Part shown: positions 1 to 5,273 of the stretch, in pieces
How the letters are laid out: each line of letters begins with the position of its first letter
How positions within the stretch are numbered: position 1 is the stretch's first letter
Origin: Prevotella sp.
GTDB lineage: Bacteria > Bacteroidota > Bacteroidia > Bacteroidales > Dysgonomonadaceae
Reading direction: 5' to 3'
Assembly (NCBI GenBank): GCA_031263965.1
Contig: JAISES010000364.1
Coordinates: 1-6,642, forward strand
Length of the DNA stretch: 6,642 nt
Position numbers and translations under genes: made by a program
The notes under the pieces: model-generated
The model's database searches: none
What the model was told of the DNA's origin: nothing
The model's input: only the letters and a program-made list of their open reading frames with translations

Positions 1-611
1 CGTCTGGAGCTAATGCAGGGCAATATACTGCATATACTGCTACGAGTGGCAGTTTTTTAGATGGTGTTCTTAAAGGGCTTAATAAGTTGAATAATAATGT
101 GACTGGCAATGGATTGTTAGACTTCTTTGCAAATGACGATAATAATGCATTCATTATGGCAGGAACAAAGAATACAGCAGATATAACTAATTCGGCAAGA
201 GGTGAGATTACATTAAGTTCAACATTTCAAGGAAGCGATATTCCTACAGAGAACGGAGTACAAACAAGTCCGTTTTGGTTAGATATAGGACATGAACTAT
301 CTCACAGACAAGATGTATTAAAAAATGGAGCGACTCAAGCTGGAGCAACTTGGTTAACCAACCCTGATGGAACGACAGTTAAAGTCTCTGAAAAGTACGC
401 AACCCATATGGAAAATCAAATGCGGGCAGATGCCGGCCTTCCTCTTCGGACTCATTATTTATCAGTTAATCAAGGAGGTAAACTTATTGGAGGATGGGGC
501 CCTTCCAGAATTCTTAATGCAGGAACACGAACAAGTACTTTTTATGGTACAACTTACAGGTCTTTACCAAGAATATTGATACCGAAGGGTTTAGTTCCAA
601 GTTCAAGATAA
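1..611 (+). CDS. C-terminal part of a probable Rhs/YD-repeat toxin with zincin-type metallopeptidase tip (5' end outside window)
   Basis: The frame is open from base 3 to the TAA at 609-611, so this is the last ~202 codons of a longer gene; the TTG at 87 is only an internal codon. The key motif is GHELSH: HELSH at 291-305 fits the zinc-metallopeptidase HExxH signature, with two His ligands and a catalytic Glu. About 35 residues on, THMENQMRADAGLPLRTHY contains conserved-looking Glu and His residues that could supply the third ligand. This pairing of HExxH with EN..R...GLPLR resembles the NleD-like (peptidase M91) and related metallopeptidase domains at the C-terminal tips of Rhs-type proteins in Bacteroidetes. 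The inferred role is a protease toxin delivered to neighbouring cells; the target is unknown. Support for the Rhs assignment is the repeat scar at 1211-1276 and the following small gene that could be the immunity gene. The repeat domain and delivery signals lie outside the window, so a free-standing peptidase remains possible. Confidence 0.75.
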   Translation, partial: SGANAGQYTAYTATSGSFLDGVLKGLNKLNNNVTGNGLLDFFANDDNNAFIMAGTKNTADITNSARGEITLSSTFQGSDIPTENGVQTSPFWLDIGHELSHRQDVLKNGATQAGATWLTNPDGTTVKVSEKYATHMENQMRADAGLPLRTHYLSVNQGGKLIGGWGPSRILNAGTRTSTFYGTTYRSLPRILIPKGLVPSSR

Positions 612-625
612 AAATTGTAACAATT

Positions 626-1153
626 ATGAAAGCAAAATATATACTTTATTCCTTTGCTGTTTTTCTATTTTTTCAATGTAAAACAAATCAATCAATCAAT
701 CAATTGAAAGAAGGTATAAGTAAATCATATACAGCAAAGTTTAATGGTGAAATCTTTGATAAGTCAAGAGAATCGTTGTATAAATCCCTATCAGAAGATA
801 TTTTAAAAAATGACAGCATCATTCTTTTAGAATATTTTACAAGTAGTAATTGGAACTATTCTTATACTTTATATGAATCCAATAATAAATCAGTTAAAAT
901 GTACGTAGCAACGCGCAGCATAAAAAACAAAAAGGTACAAGTCGATTTATCAAGAGTGTCAAATATTCCCGACAAGATATTAAAGATGGTAAGGATGGGA
1001 AAATTAGATGAGATTAAGTGCAGAGGTGATGCAACAACATTAACCCCAGCTGCAACTTTAATTATCAATATTGGAGTTAAGAACAAAGAAAAAAAGAAGT
1101 TTGATTTTACGACTTTGGTAACGCAAGAATTTTCTATATATGAAGATAAATAA
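626..1153 (+). CDS. Small exported or lipid-anchored protein, candidate immunity protein for the upstream toxin
   Basis: A 175-aa protein with no family I recognise. Residues 1-17 form a short hydrophobic export signal with two Lys at the N-terminus, followed by Cys18 (FLFFQC), which looks like a lipoprotein attachment site. Phe and Gln at -2 and -1 are not ideal lipobox residues, so it may instead be a secreted protein. The rest is Lys/Ser/Thr rich and mixed alpha/beta in appearance, with no visible catalytic motif. It starts only 14 bp after the toxin stop on the same strand and shares its AT-rich composition, so the two are probably co-transcribed. Position, size and the lack of enzymatic motifs make an immunity role the best inference. 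A periplasm-facing location would imply that the toxin is neutralised on entry or acts in the envelope. No clear ribosome-binding sequence precedes the ATG at 626, which is normal for Bacteroidetes. Confidence 0.7.
   Translation: MKAKYILYSFAVFLFFQCKTNQSINQLKEGISKSYTAKFNGEIFDKSRESLYKSLSEDILKNDSIILLEYFTSSNWNYSYTLYESNNKSVKMYVATRSIKNKKVQVDLSRVSNIPDKILKMVRMGKLDEIKCRGDATTLTPAATLIINIGVKNKEKKKFDFTTLVTQEFSIYEDK
686..704 (+). repeat. AATC tetranucleotide tandem repeat inside the candidate immunity gene
   Basis: Four full AATC units (686-701) plus AAT, encoding the residues NQSINQ just after the putative lipid-attachment Cys. A change of one unit would shift the reading frame and truncate the protein. 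At four units, spontaneous slippage would be rare. Confidence 0.6.
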
Positions 1154-1165
1154 GTTCAAATGTAA

Positions 1166-1306
1166 ATAAGGAAAATCCGCTTCCACACGATTATATCGTA
1201 TGGGAGCAGGGATGGCAATTTCACTACGGCATATTCCTACGACAAACACGGTAATATCATGAACCTGAAACGTTACCCCGCCAGTATTTTGCTGTGCGGG
1301 GTGTGA
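1166..1306 (+). pseudogene. Orphan fragment of Rhs/YD-repeat coding sequence
   Basis: Between in-frame stops (TAA at 1163, TGA at 1304) this frame reads DGNFTTAYSYDKHGNIM followed by NLKRY at 1211-1276. The YSYDxxGNI core is the hallmark of YD repeats in Rhs proteins. There is no start codon or continuation: after KRY at 1276 the similarity stops abruptly at a hairpin, so this is a leftover and not a gene. It lies in a different frame from the upstream toxin gene, beyond the candidate immunity gene. Fragments of rhs core downstream of a toxin/immunity pair are a known footprint of tip exchange and displaced tips in Rhs loci. The left breakpoint is unclear; the recognisable part begins about 1211, and upstream residues (KIRFHTIISYGSR) may or may not belong to it. 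Confidence 0.65.
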
Positions 1307-1398
1307 ATCCTATTTAGTTGGTATTGTTCCAGCCAATCCAGTTCCTTTAACTGGTCAAATGTCCTTGCCCCACCCCAAATGAGCGAGCCTGTTATCAT
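1273..1398 (-). CDS. Unrecognised 41-codon ORF, possibly a remnant
   Basis: On the minus strand an ATG at 1398 opens 41 codons ending in TAA at 1273-1275, with an in-frame TAG directly before the ATG. The peptide contains GGARTFDQLKELDW and LEQYQLNRIHTPHSKI. This looks more protein-like than random AT-rich sequence, with amphipathic and aromatic patterning, and resembles the C-terminal tail of some larger protein. I do not recognise the family. It lies 55 bp beyond the integrase stop on the same strand, with no visible start signal. It could be the tail of a degraded mobile-element gene or pure chance. A further perfect hairpin, CCAGTT (1338-1343) with AACTGG (1349-1354), lies inside it. Confidence 0.25.
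   Translation of the reverse strand: MITGSLIWGGARTFDQLKELDWLEQYQLNRIHTPHSKILAG
1275..1302. repeat. Inverted repeat / hairpin at the edge of the rhs fragment
   Basis: ACCCCGC (1275-1281) pairs with GCGGGGT (1296-1302). Inside it CAG pairs with CTG after a one-base bulge, giving a 10-bp bulged stem and a 7-nt loop. It is GC-rich in otherwise AT-rich DNA and begins exactly where YD-repeat similarity ends. Neither strand has a U-run after the stem, so it is not a good intrinsic terminator. It could be an end of a lost element or a recombination scar. Confidence 0.5.
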
Positions 1399-1453
1399 CT
1401 ATGCACATTCTTTTAATGAAAAGTTGCTCTAGTGTTGTTATATAATTTGATTA

Positions 1454-2722
1454 TTAATTTGCAGCACACATAAAAACCTGTTGGAGCCTTTCTGTGTTTT
1501 GAGGATTGTTACCGTTGTAGTAATGCTTTTGTATCATCTCAATGCTGGTTCCGGCGGCCATTGCAACATACGAGATAGGGATATTGTTATCCAGGGCAAA
1601 AGTTATTGCCGTATGCCGGAACACATAGGCATACAGGGCATAATCCGTTCCTAGCTCTTTGCCCACGTGTTTCAGCCATGCGTTGATACATATCCCGAAA
1701 TTTTTGAAAATGTAATCCCTCTGTTTGTATTCTTTTTCTTTCTCATCGTCCATGATCGGGAATATATAGCCGTTTTTAGTCTGGCCGCGATATTTATCGA
1801 TAATCTTCGCCATAACCGGATTGACCGGTATTTCCACTGGCTTATGGGTTTTCTTCCGTTTTACACGGATCATGTCCTGCCTGTCGATGTCTTTATATTT
1901 TAATTTAATGACATCGCAAGGAGCGAAGAAAGAGTGGAACATGAACACGCAGAAATCGTAATACAGTTCAACCCGCTTACGATCACGGTAGGCAGGCGTA
2001 ATTTTGTCCATATCCATATTCAGGAACGTTTTTAGTTGTTCCGGAGTCAGGACGTCCGGTTTCTTCGTATCTATTTCGTTTATATTGGGATTGTAATTCT
2101 TGAATTTAAAGTCTCCGATCTGGCTGATAGTAAAACTCACATTCGCATCTTTTGAGGCTTTCCCCAGAAAAATCCTGAAGACCTTTGTCGTGTTTGTGTA
2201 GCCGTTATGCTTTGCGAAAATGTGGGCGATCTTAACACATTTATCGTAATCGATAGACTGGAAGGTCAAGGTAGAGAAACTTTTGAAGATTTTCCTGCAC
2301 TTCTTAAGGAGTTTGTCGTAGTTTTCAAAGTAGCATCCCAGTTTGGCTTTCTCACGTTCGATAACAACCTTCAGGAAAGCCTCTACGGAATCTTCACTGT
2401 TCTGATTTACAGCAGAGGCTTCGATGTTTAACTCTATGTCCTGTTTCGATGCGGAATAATACTGAGCGACCTGCTGGGCGGATAATTCCGGATATTCCCT
2501 GATCAGGGAAAGATAAAACCTCTTGAAGTCATCGAGTGCCTGATTGTTTTCCGCACAGGATATAGCGTAACCTGAAAACCGTTCCTTGTCACTGTTCCAA
2601 TGACGTTCGATATTCGGGTTTCCTTTTAGCAGATGCTTGACTGACTTGTAATACCGCTGCTTTCCTTCACTGATTCTTAACACGAGGACATTGTCCCGGA
2701 TGATAAATTTCAACTTGACCAT
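1454..2722 (-). CDS. Tyrosine recombinase / phage-type integrase, atypical catalytic set
   Basis: A site-specific recombinase that would integrate and excise a mobile element by a covalent 3'-phosphotyrosine intermediate. From the preferred ATG at 2722 it is 422 aa: a short beta-rich N-terminus (MVKLKFIIRDNVLVLRI), a SAM-like core-binding region at about 110-190, and a catalytic domain at about 225-415. Visible catalytic elements are the beta-hairpin Lys (RKKTHKP, K291), the RH pair in YVFRHTA (R369, H370) and the nucleophile in KHYY (Y401). The box I Arg is absent: FFAPCD (265-270) stands where family members often have RPxD or RGMxxxD. Tyr replaces the usual His three residues before R369, and Thr392 (AGTS) sits at the second His/Trp position. 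IntDOT of CTnDOT is an active Bacteroides recombinase that also lacks the first Arg, so loss of activity should not be assumed. The frame stays open to 2821, but those extra 33 residues overlap an inverted repeat and look like leader; a GAAG stretch precedes the ATG at 2722. Confidence 0.88.
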   Translation of the reverse strand: MVKLKFIIRDNVLVLRISEGKQRYYKSVKHLLKGNPNIERHWNSDKERFSGYAISCAENNQALDDFKRFYLSLIREYPELSAQQVAQYYSASKQDIELNIEASAVNQNSEDSVEAFLKVVIEREKAKLGCYFENYDKLLKKCRKIFKSFSTLTFQSIDYDKCVKIAHIFAKHNGYTNTTKVFRIFLGKASKDANVSFTISQIGDFKFKNYNPNINEIDTKKPDVLTPEQLKTFLNMDMDKITPAYRDRKRVELYYDFCVFMFHSFFAPCDVIKLKYKDIDRQDMIRVKRKKTHKPVEIPVNPVMAKIIDKYRGQTKNGYIFPIMDDEKEKEYKQRDYIFKNFGICINAWLKHVGKELGTDYALYAYVFRHTAITFALDNNIPISYVAMAAGTSIEMIQKHYYNGNNPQNTERLQQVFMCAAN

Positions 2723-2784
2723 AATCTGAACTTCTTTTAATTTTATAAGAATAGAAATCCGGAAGGTCAGATGTTTCTTTTTTA

Positions 2785-2805
2785 GGGTACATTTTTTGTA
2801 CACCC
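2785..2805. repeat. Imperfect inverted repeat upstream of the integrase, candidate att core or operator
   Basis: GGGTACA and TGTACACCC face each other across a T-rich centre (one unpaired A at 2802), 63-83 bp upstream of the integrase ATG. Short inverted arms around a 5-7 bp spacer are the usual architecture of tyrosine-recombinase core sites, and att sites often lie next to the integrase gene. The same shape would suit a dimeric repressor. No second copy occurs in the window, so an att assignment is inference. Confidence 0.35.
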
Positions 2806-2808
2806 GGC

Positions 2809-2819
2809 GGGTCGAACCC
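2809..2819. repeat. Short palindrome GGGTCGAACCC beside the att-like repeat
   Basis: GGGT-CGA-ACCC, followed on the plus strand by ATTTTTT. It resembles the T-loop of a tRNA (minus strand GGGTTCGACCC), but the flanks do not fold into a T-arm plus acceptor stem. It could be a second recombinase or regulator site. With a 4-bp stem it is weak as a terminator. Confidence 0.3.
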
Positions 2820-2930
2820 ATTTTTTCGATTTTTCAGTTTAACCATTTTGGAAAATCTGATAGATCTAAAACAGGATGTGAATCAATGATTTATGCTCTC
2901 GTTTTGTAATTTTCAGTTTAATGAAAAAAG

Positions 2931-2950
2931 AAAACCAAATTCTTGGTTTT
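2931..2950 (-). terminator. Terminator-like hairpin between IS remnant and integrase leader
   Basis: AAAACCAA (2931-2938) pairs perfectly with TTGGTTTT (2943-2950) across a 4-nt loop. Read on the minus strand, the hairpin is followed by CTTTTTT, the layout of an intrinsic terminator, and it would stop transcription coming from the IS remnant toward the integrase. The plus strand also has a short T-run after the stem. The stem has only two G-C pairs, so strength is doubtful. Confidence 0.4.
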
Positions 2951-2951
2951 T

Positions 2952-3178
2952 CTATCTAATGGTTACATCATATGTCCATTTGCTGAGATAATAATAGACA
3001 GTCTGCCATTTGGGAAAATCATGAGGAAGCATATGCCATTGACAGCCTGTTTTCACCAAATAAAGAATAGAATTCCAGATTCCCGCAATGTATGCGAGCG
3101 TTTTCTTTTGTCATTCAAAATCTTTTCTATAAATTGCCACTGGGTATCGATTAAATCTGTTGGATAAATTCTATTCAT
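2952..3178 (-). pseudogene. N-terminal remnant of an IS5-family transposase gene, frameshifted and truncated
   Basis: On the minus strand the ATG at 3178 gives MNRIYPTDLIDTQWQFIEKI and continues with LNDKRKRSHTLRE; after a one-base loss near 3079-3084 the next frame continues as IWNSILYLVKTGCQW, MLPHDFPKWQTVYYYLSKW and TYDV. This is the N-terminal domain (DUF4096-like) of IS5-family transposases of Bacteroidetes, with its typical YPTDLxDxQW opening and DFPKWQTVYYY motif. The frameshift is consistent with one A lost from GAA-ATC. Similarity ends at about residue 75; the frame then hits TAG at 2952-2954 and the whole DDE catalytic domain is missing, so it cannot transpose. The frame broken at TGA after LFFIW would give a useless 42-residue peptide. 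The cause of the 3' truncation is not visible; it may be a deletion linked to the integrase segment. Confidence 0.85.
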
Positions 3179-3434
3179 TGTAATTTTAAGTGATTGATAA
3201 TATTAAAGTTACAAATAAATATCCACATAAACAACTGATACCCAATATTTTTTACATGAGATGTCACTTTTTTATGCCATAAAAATATTTTCTTTTAATT
3301 TCCTAACAGTTTCTTAAATTCACAAACCATTAGGAACTGTTTAAAATTTATCTAAAAACATTCATTAGGAATTCAAACAGGATCTATGTTTATGCTATTT
3401 ACTGAAATTCTTATAAATAAATAATTTTTTTTTC
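3179..3434. other. AT-rich intergenic region between IS remnant and yqgF
   Basis: No coding sequence is supported here. The left part should be the upstream end of the old IS. An imperfect inverted repeat pairs 3297-3313 with GGAACTGTTTAAAATTT at 3333-3349 (about 12 of 17 positions match). The arm motif GGAACTGTTTAAAA resembles IS5-type terminal repeats, but the arm next to the transposase remnant is weak. The octamer ATTAGGAA occurs twice (near 3329 and 3364). The right end is the T-rich lead-in to the yqgF promoter. Confidence 0.4.
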
Positions 3435-3442
3435 TATCTTTG
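3435..3442 (+). promoter_or_regulatory. Bacteroidetes-type -7 promoter element (TATCTTTG) for yqgF-def
   Basis: TATCTTTG matches the Bacteroidetes primary sigma-factor -7 consensus TAnnTTTG exactly and follows a T-run, a common context in this phylum. A -33 TTTG is not evident at the expected distance. Transcription would begin roughly 5-10 bases downstream, at or just before the ATG at 3452, giving a very short or leaderless 5' end. Confidence 0.65.
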
Positions 3443-3451
3443 CCTGATAAT

Positions 3452-3877
3452 ATGGGAAGATTTTTAGCGCTGGATTATGGTACGAAAAGGACAGGTATAG
3501 CGGTTTCGGACACCCTTCGGATTATCGCAAACGGACTGACAACTGTACCTACCCATACCTTGCCGGAATTTCTTAAATCATATTTGGCTAAAGAAGATGT
3601 GGAACGCATCATTGTTGGCTTACCCAAACAAATGAATAATGAATATTCTGAAAACATGAAATATATTCGTCCATTTGTAAAAAAGCTGCAAGCGACATAT
3701 CCGGATATCCGGATTGAATATTATGATGAAAGATTTACATCAGTCTTAGCACATAAAACAATAATTGACGCAGGATTAAAAAAATCGGACAGACAAAACA
3801 AAGCTCTTGTAGATGAAGTAAGTGCAACGATCATTTTGCAGGATTACATGGAGAGTTTGCGATTACAAAACAAGTAA
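3452..3877 (+). CDS. yqgF: YqgF/RuvX-family putative pre-16S rRNA nuclease / Holliday junction resolvase
   Basis: A 141-aa RNase H-fold nuclease of the YqgF (RuvX) family, cytoplasmic and nearly universal in bacteria. In E. coli it is needed for 16S rRNA 5'-end maturation; a Holliday-junction role was proposed from the fold. The full domain is present: FLALDYGTKRTGIAVSD with Asp8 in the first strand, IIVGLPKQMN at 53-62, YDERFTS with Glu93, and LVDEVSA with Asp121 near the C-terminus. Together these give the expected acidic metal-binding set. Length is normal for the family. The ATG at 3452 is preferred over the in-frame TTG at 3440: it gives the usual M-x-R-x-L-A-L-D-Y-G opening, and the TTG lies inside the promoter element. 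It leads def by 6 bp, evidently one transcript. Confidence 0.93.
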   Translation: MGRFLALDYGTKRTGIAVSDTLRIIANGLTTVPTHTLPEFLKSYLAKEDVERIIVGLPKQMNNEYSENMKYIRPFVKKLQATYPDIRIEYYDERFTSVLAHKTIIDAGLKKSDRQNKALVDEVSATIILQDYMESLRLQNK

Positions 3878-3883
3878 CGAAAT

Positions 3884-4435
3884 ATGATATTACCAATATA
3901 TTTGTACGGACAACCTGTTCTTAGAAAGGTGGCTAAAGAAATTGCACCGGATTACCCCAATCTCAAAGAACTTATAGCTAACATGTTTGAAACAATGTAT
4001 AATGCCGACGGGATAGGCTTGGCAGCTCCGCAGGTAGGGCTCGGCATCAGGCTTTTCGTTATAGATCTGGAACCTTTAGCAGAGGACAACCCCCAATATT
4101 CCGGATTCAAGAAAGTATTTATAAATCCTGAAATAGTTGAATCTACCGGTGAGCCGGTGAAAATGGAAGAAGGATGCCTTAGTTTGCCGGGAATAAATGA
4201 AACAGTAGAACGGGAAGAAAATATCCGCATACAGTATCTTGATGAGAACTTTGTTCGTCATGATGAAGTGTATGGCGGCTTTTTTGCCCGCTGCATTCAG
4301 CATGAATACGACCACATTGAAGCAAAACTATTTATAGACCACATATCAGGTATCCGAAAACAGATGATAAAAAGCAAACTAAATAACCTGATAAAAGGAA
4401 AGGTTAATTGCCATTATAAAGTGAAACCTGTATAA
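3884..4435 (+). CDS. def: Peptide deformylase
   Basis: A 183-aa cytoplasmic metalloenzyme that removes the formyl group from the N-terminal Met of nascent proteins. All three family motifs are intact: GIGLAAPQ (43-50; Gln50), EGCLS (96-100; Cys98 metal ligand) and HEYDH (140-144; His140 and His144 ligands, Glu141 general base). Length and the N-terminal [13 protein letters not shown] opening are typical of Bacteroidetes type I-like deformylases. It follows yqgF by 6 bp. The polysaccharide-export gene starts 24 bp after its stop with no hairpin between, so transcription from the yqgF promoter could read into the capsule genes. Confidence 0.96.
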   Translation: MILPIYLYGQPVLRKVAKEIAPDYPNLKELIANMFETMYNADGIGLAAPQVGLGIRLFVIDLEPLAEDNPQYSGFKKVFINPEIVESTGEPVKMEEGCLSLPGINETVEREENIRIQYLDENFVRHDEVYGGFFARCIQHEYDHIEAKLFIDHISGIRKQMIKSKLNNLIKGKVNCHYKVKPV

Positions 4436-4459
4436 TCCAAAACCGCGAAACCCGACAAT

Positions 4460-5272
4460 ATGAAAAATGTAATAAAGATATTCTTGATACTCATATGTAT
4501 CGCGTCCGGTTTTAGTTCTTGTATAACAAACAAGGAACTGGATTACCTGCAAGATATAAAATTGAAATATCCCGAAATAATAATGCATCCGGAGGAATAC
4601 AAAATAATCCCCGGAGACCAGTTGCTAATTGTAGTTTACACATTGGACGAAGAAACCAGAACACTTTTTTCGAGCTATACCCCCCGATTCTCGGGACAAA
4701 ACATAAGTGACCGCACATCCGGCGATGTATATCAACAGGCGCGCGGGCTCGACGATGCCAGCGGAGTCAGCCCAATCTCGGTCTATGCAGACGGCACCAT
4801 CACATTCCCTTATATAGGAAGCATATACGTGCAGGGACAAACTTTATTGGAAGTACGTGAAACTATTTCCGCCAAATTAGACGCCTTTTCAGACGGAACT
4901 TCAGCAGAAGTATCTTTATACAATAGATTTTTCAGCATACTCGGCGAAGCGGATGCTGACCGTATATTAATGCCCAAGACCTCTATGACCTTATTAGAGG
5001 CTCTTACAATAGGCAGTTCCCTGGGCCCATACGCAGACCGGTCTAAAGTAACCATTATAAGGCAAACCGAATCCGGATCAAAGACAAAAATCCTTGATCT
5101 CAGAAGCAAAGATATAATAGACACAGAGTTCTACTATATTCAGCCAAATGACGTGATCTATGTTCCTCAGATGAAAAGAAAATTCTTAGGAACAACCACC
5201 TCTTTTGCCGGAGTTTTCGGTTTGGTAACATCGTTGGCCGGGGTTATAATATTTACACTTAGAGTATTTTAG
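4460..5272 (+). CDS. Wza/BexD-like polysaccharide export outer-membrane lipoprotein (first copy)
   Basis: A 270-aa export-channel protein of the outer-membrane polysaccharide export family. The N-terminal signal ends in GFSSC (Cys21), a good lipobox, and is followed by the conserved ELDYLQDI..KYP segment. The Poly_export domain spans about 47-155 (YKIIPGDQLLIVVY, then VYADGTITFPYIGSI), interrupted by a low-complexity insert at about 72-105. An SLBB-type domain follows (about 156-237: FSILGEA, then LDLRS.D and EFYYIQPNDVIYVP). The C-terminus is one hydrophobic segment (246-268) ending in RVF, corresponding to the outer-membrane-spanning helix of Wza. It would multimerise to pass capsule or exopolysaccharide across the outer membrane, docking on the Wzz-type protein encoded downstream. 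It is separated by a single base from the next gene, a diverged paralogue. Confidence 0.9.
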   Translation: MKNVIKIFLILICIASGFSSCITNKELDYLQDIKLKYPEIIMHPEEYKIIPGDQLLIVVYTLDEETRTLFSSYTPRFSGQNISDRTSGDVYQQARGLDDASGVSPISVYADGTITFPYIGSIYVQGQTLLEVRETISAKLDAFSDGTSAEVSLYNRFFSILGEADADRILMPKTSMTLLEALTIGSSLGPYADRSKVTIIRQTESGSKTKILDLRSKDIIDTEFYYIQPNDVIYVPQMKRKFLGTTTSFAGVFGLVTSLAGVIIFTLRVF

Positions 5273-5273
5273 C

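Larger units (their letters stand above)
2723..2930. other. Intergenic region upstream of the integrase
   Basis: AT-rich non-coding DNA holding the two inverted repeats described separately and presumably the integrase promoter. I could not find a TAnnTTTG element on the minus strand, so the promoter is not placed. No ORF here looks genuine. Confidence 0.4.

Noticed and set aside
1338..1354. Hairpin CCAGTT/AACTGG as an integrase terminator
   Set aside because: No U-run follows on the minus strand, and it lies about 100 bp past the integrase stop.
2723..2821. 33-residue N-terminal extension of the integrase
   Set aside because: It overlaps the inverted repeat, looks like untranslated leader, and the ATG at 2722 gives a family-like beginning.
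2800..2850. Possible tRNA 3' end (GGGTTCGACCC on the minus strand) as an integration target
   Set aside because: The T-stem does not pair beyond the first base, there is no acceptor stem, and nothing upstream folds as a tRNA.
2943..3167. 74-codon plus-strand ORF upstream of yqgF
   Set aside because: It is the antisense shadow of the IS5 transposase remnant, whose minus-strand reading clearly matches a known family.
2869..3383. AAACAGGAT direct repeat (2869-2877 and 3375-3383) flanking the IS remnant, as a target-site duplication
   Set aside because: Nine-base repeats are expected by chance in a window of this size, and the positions do not coincide with recognisable IS ends.
4625..5124. Minus-strand ORFs of 71 and 104 codons inside the first Wza-like gene
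   Set aside because: Shadows of a well-supported plus-strand gene, without family resemblance or start signals.
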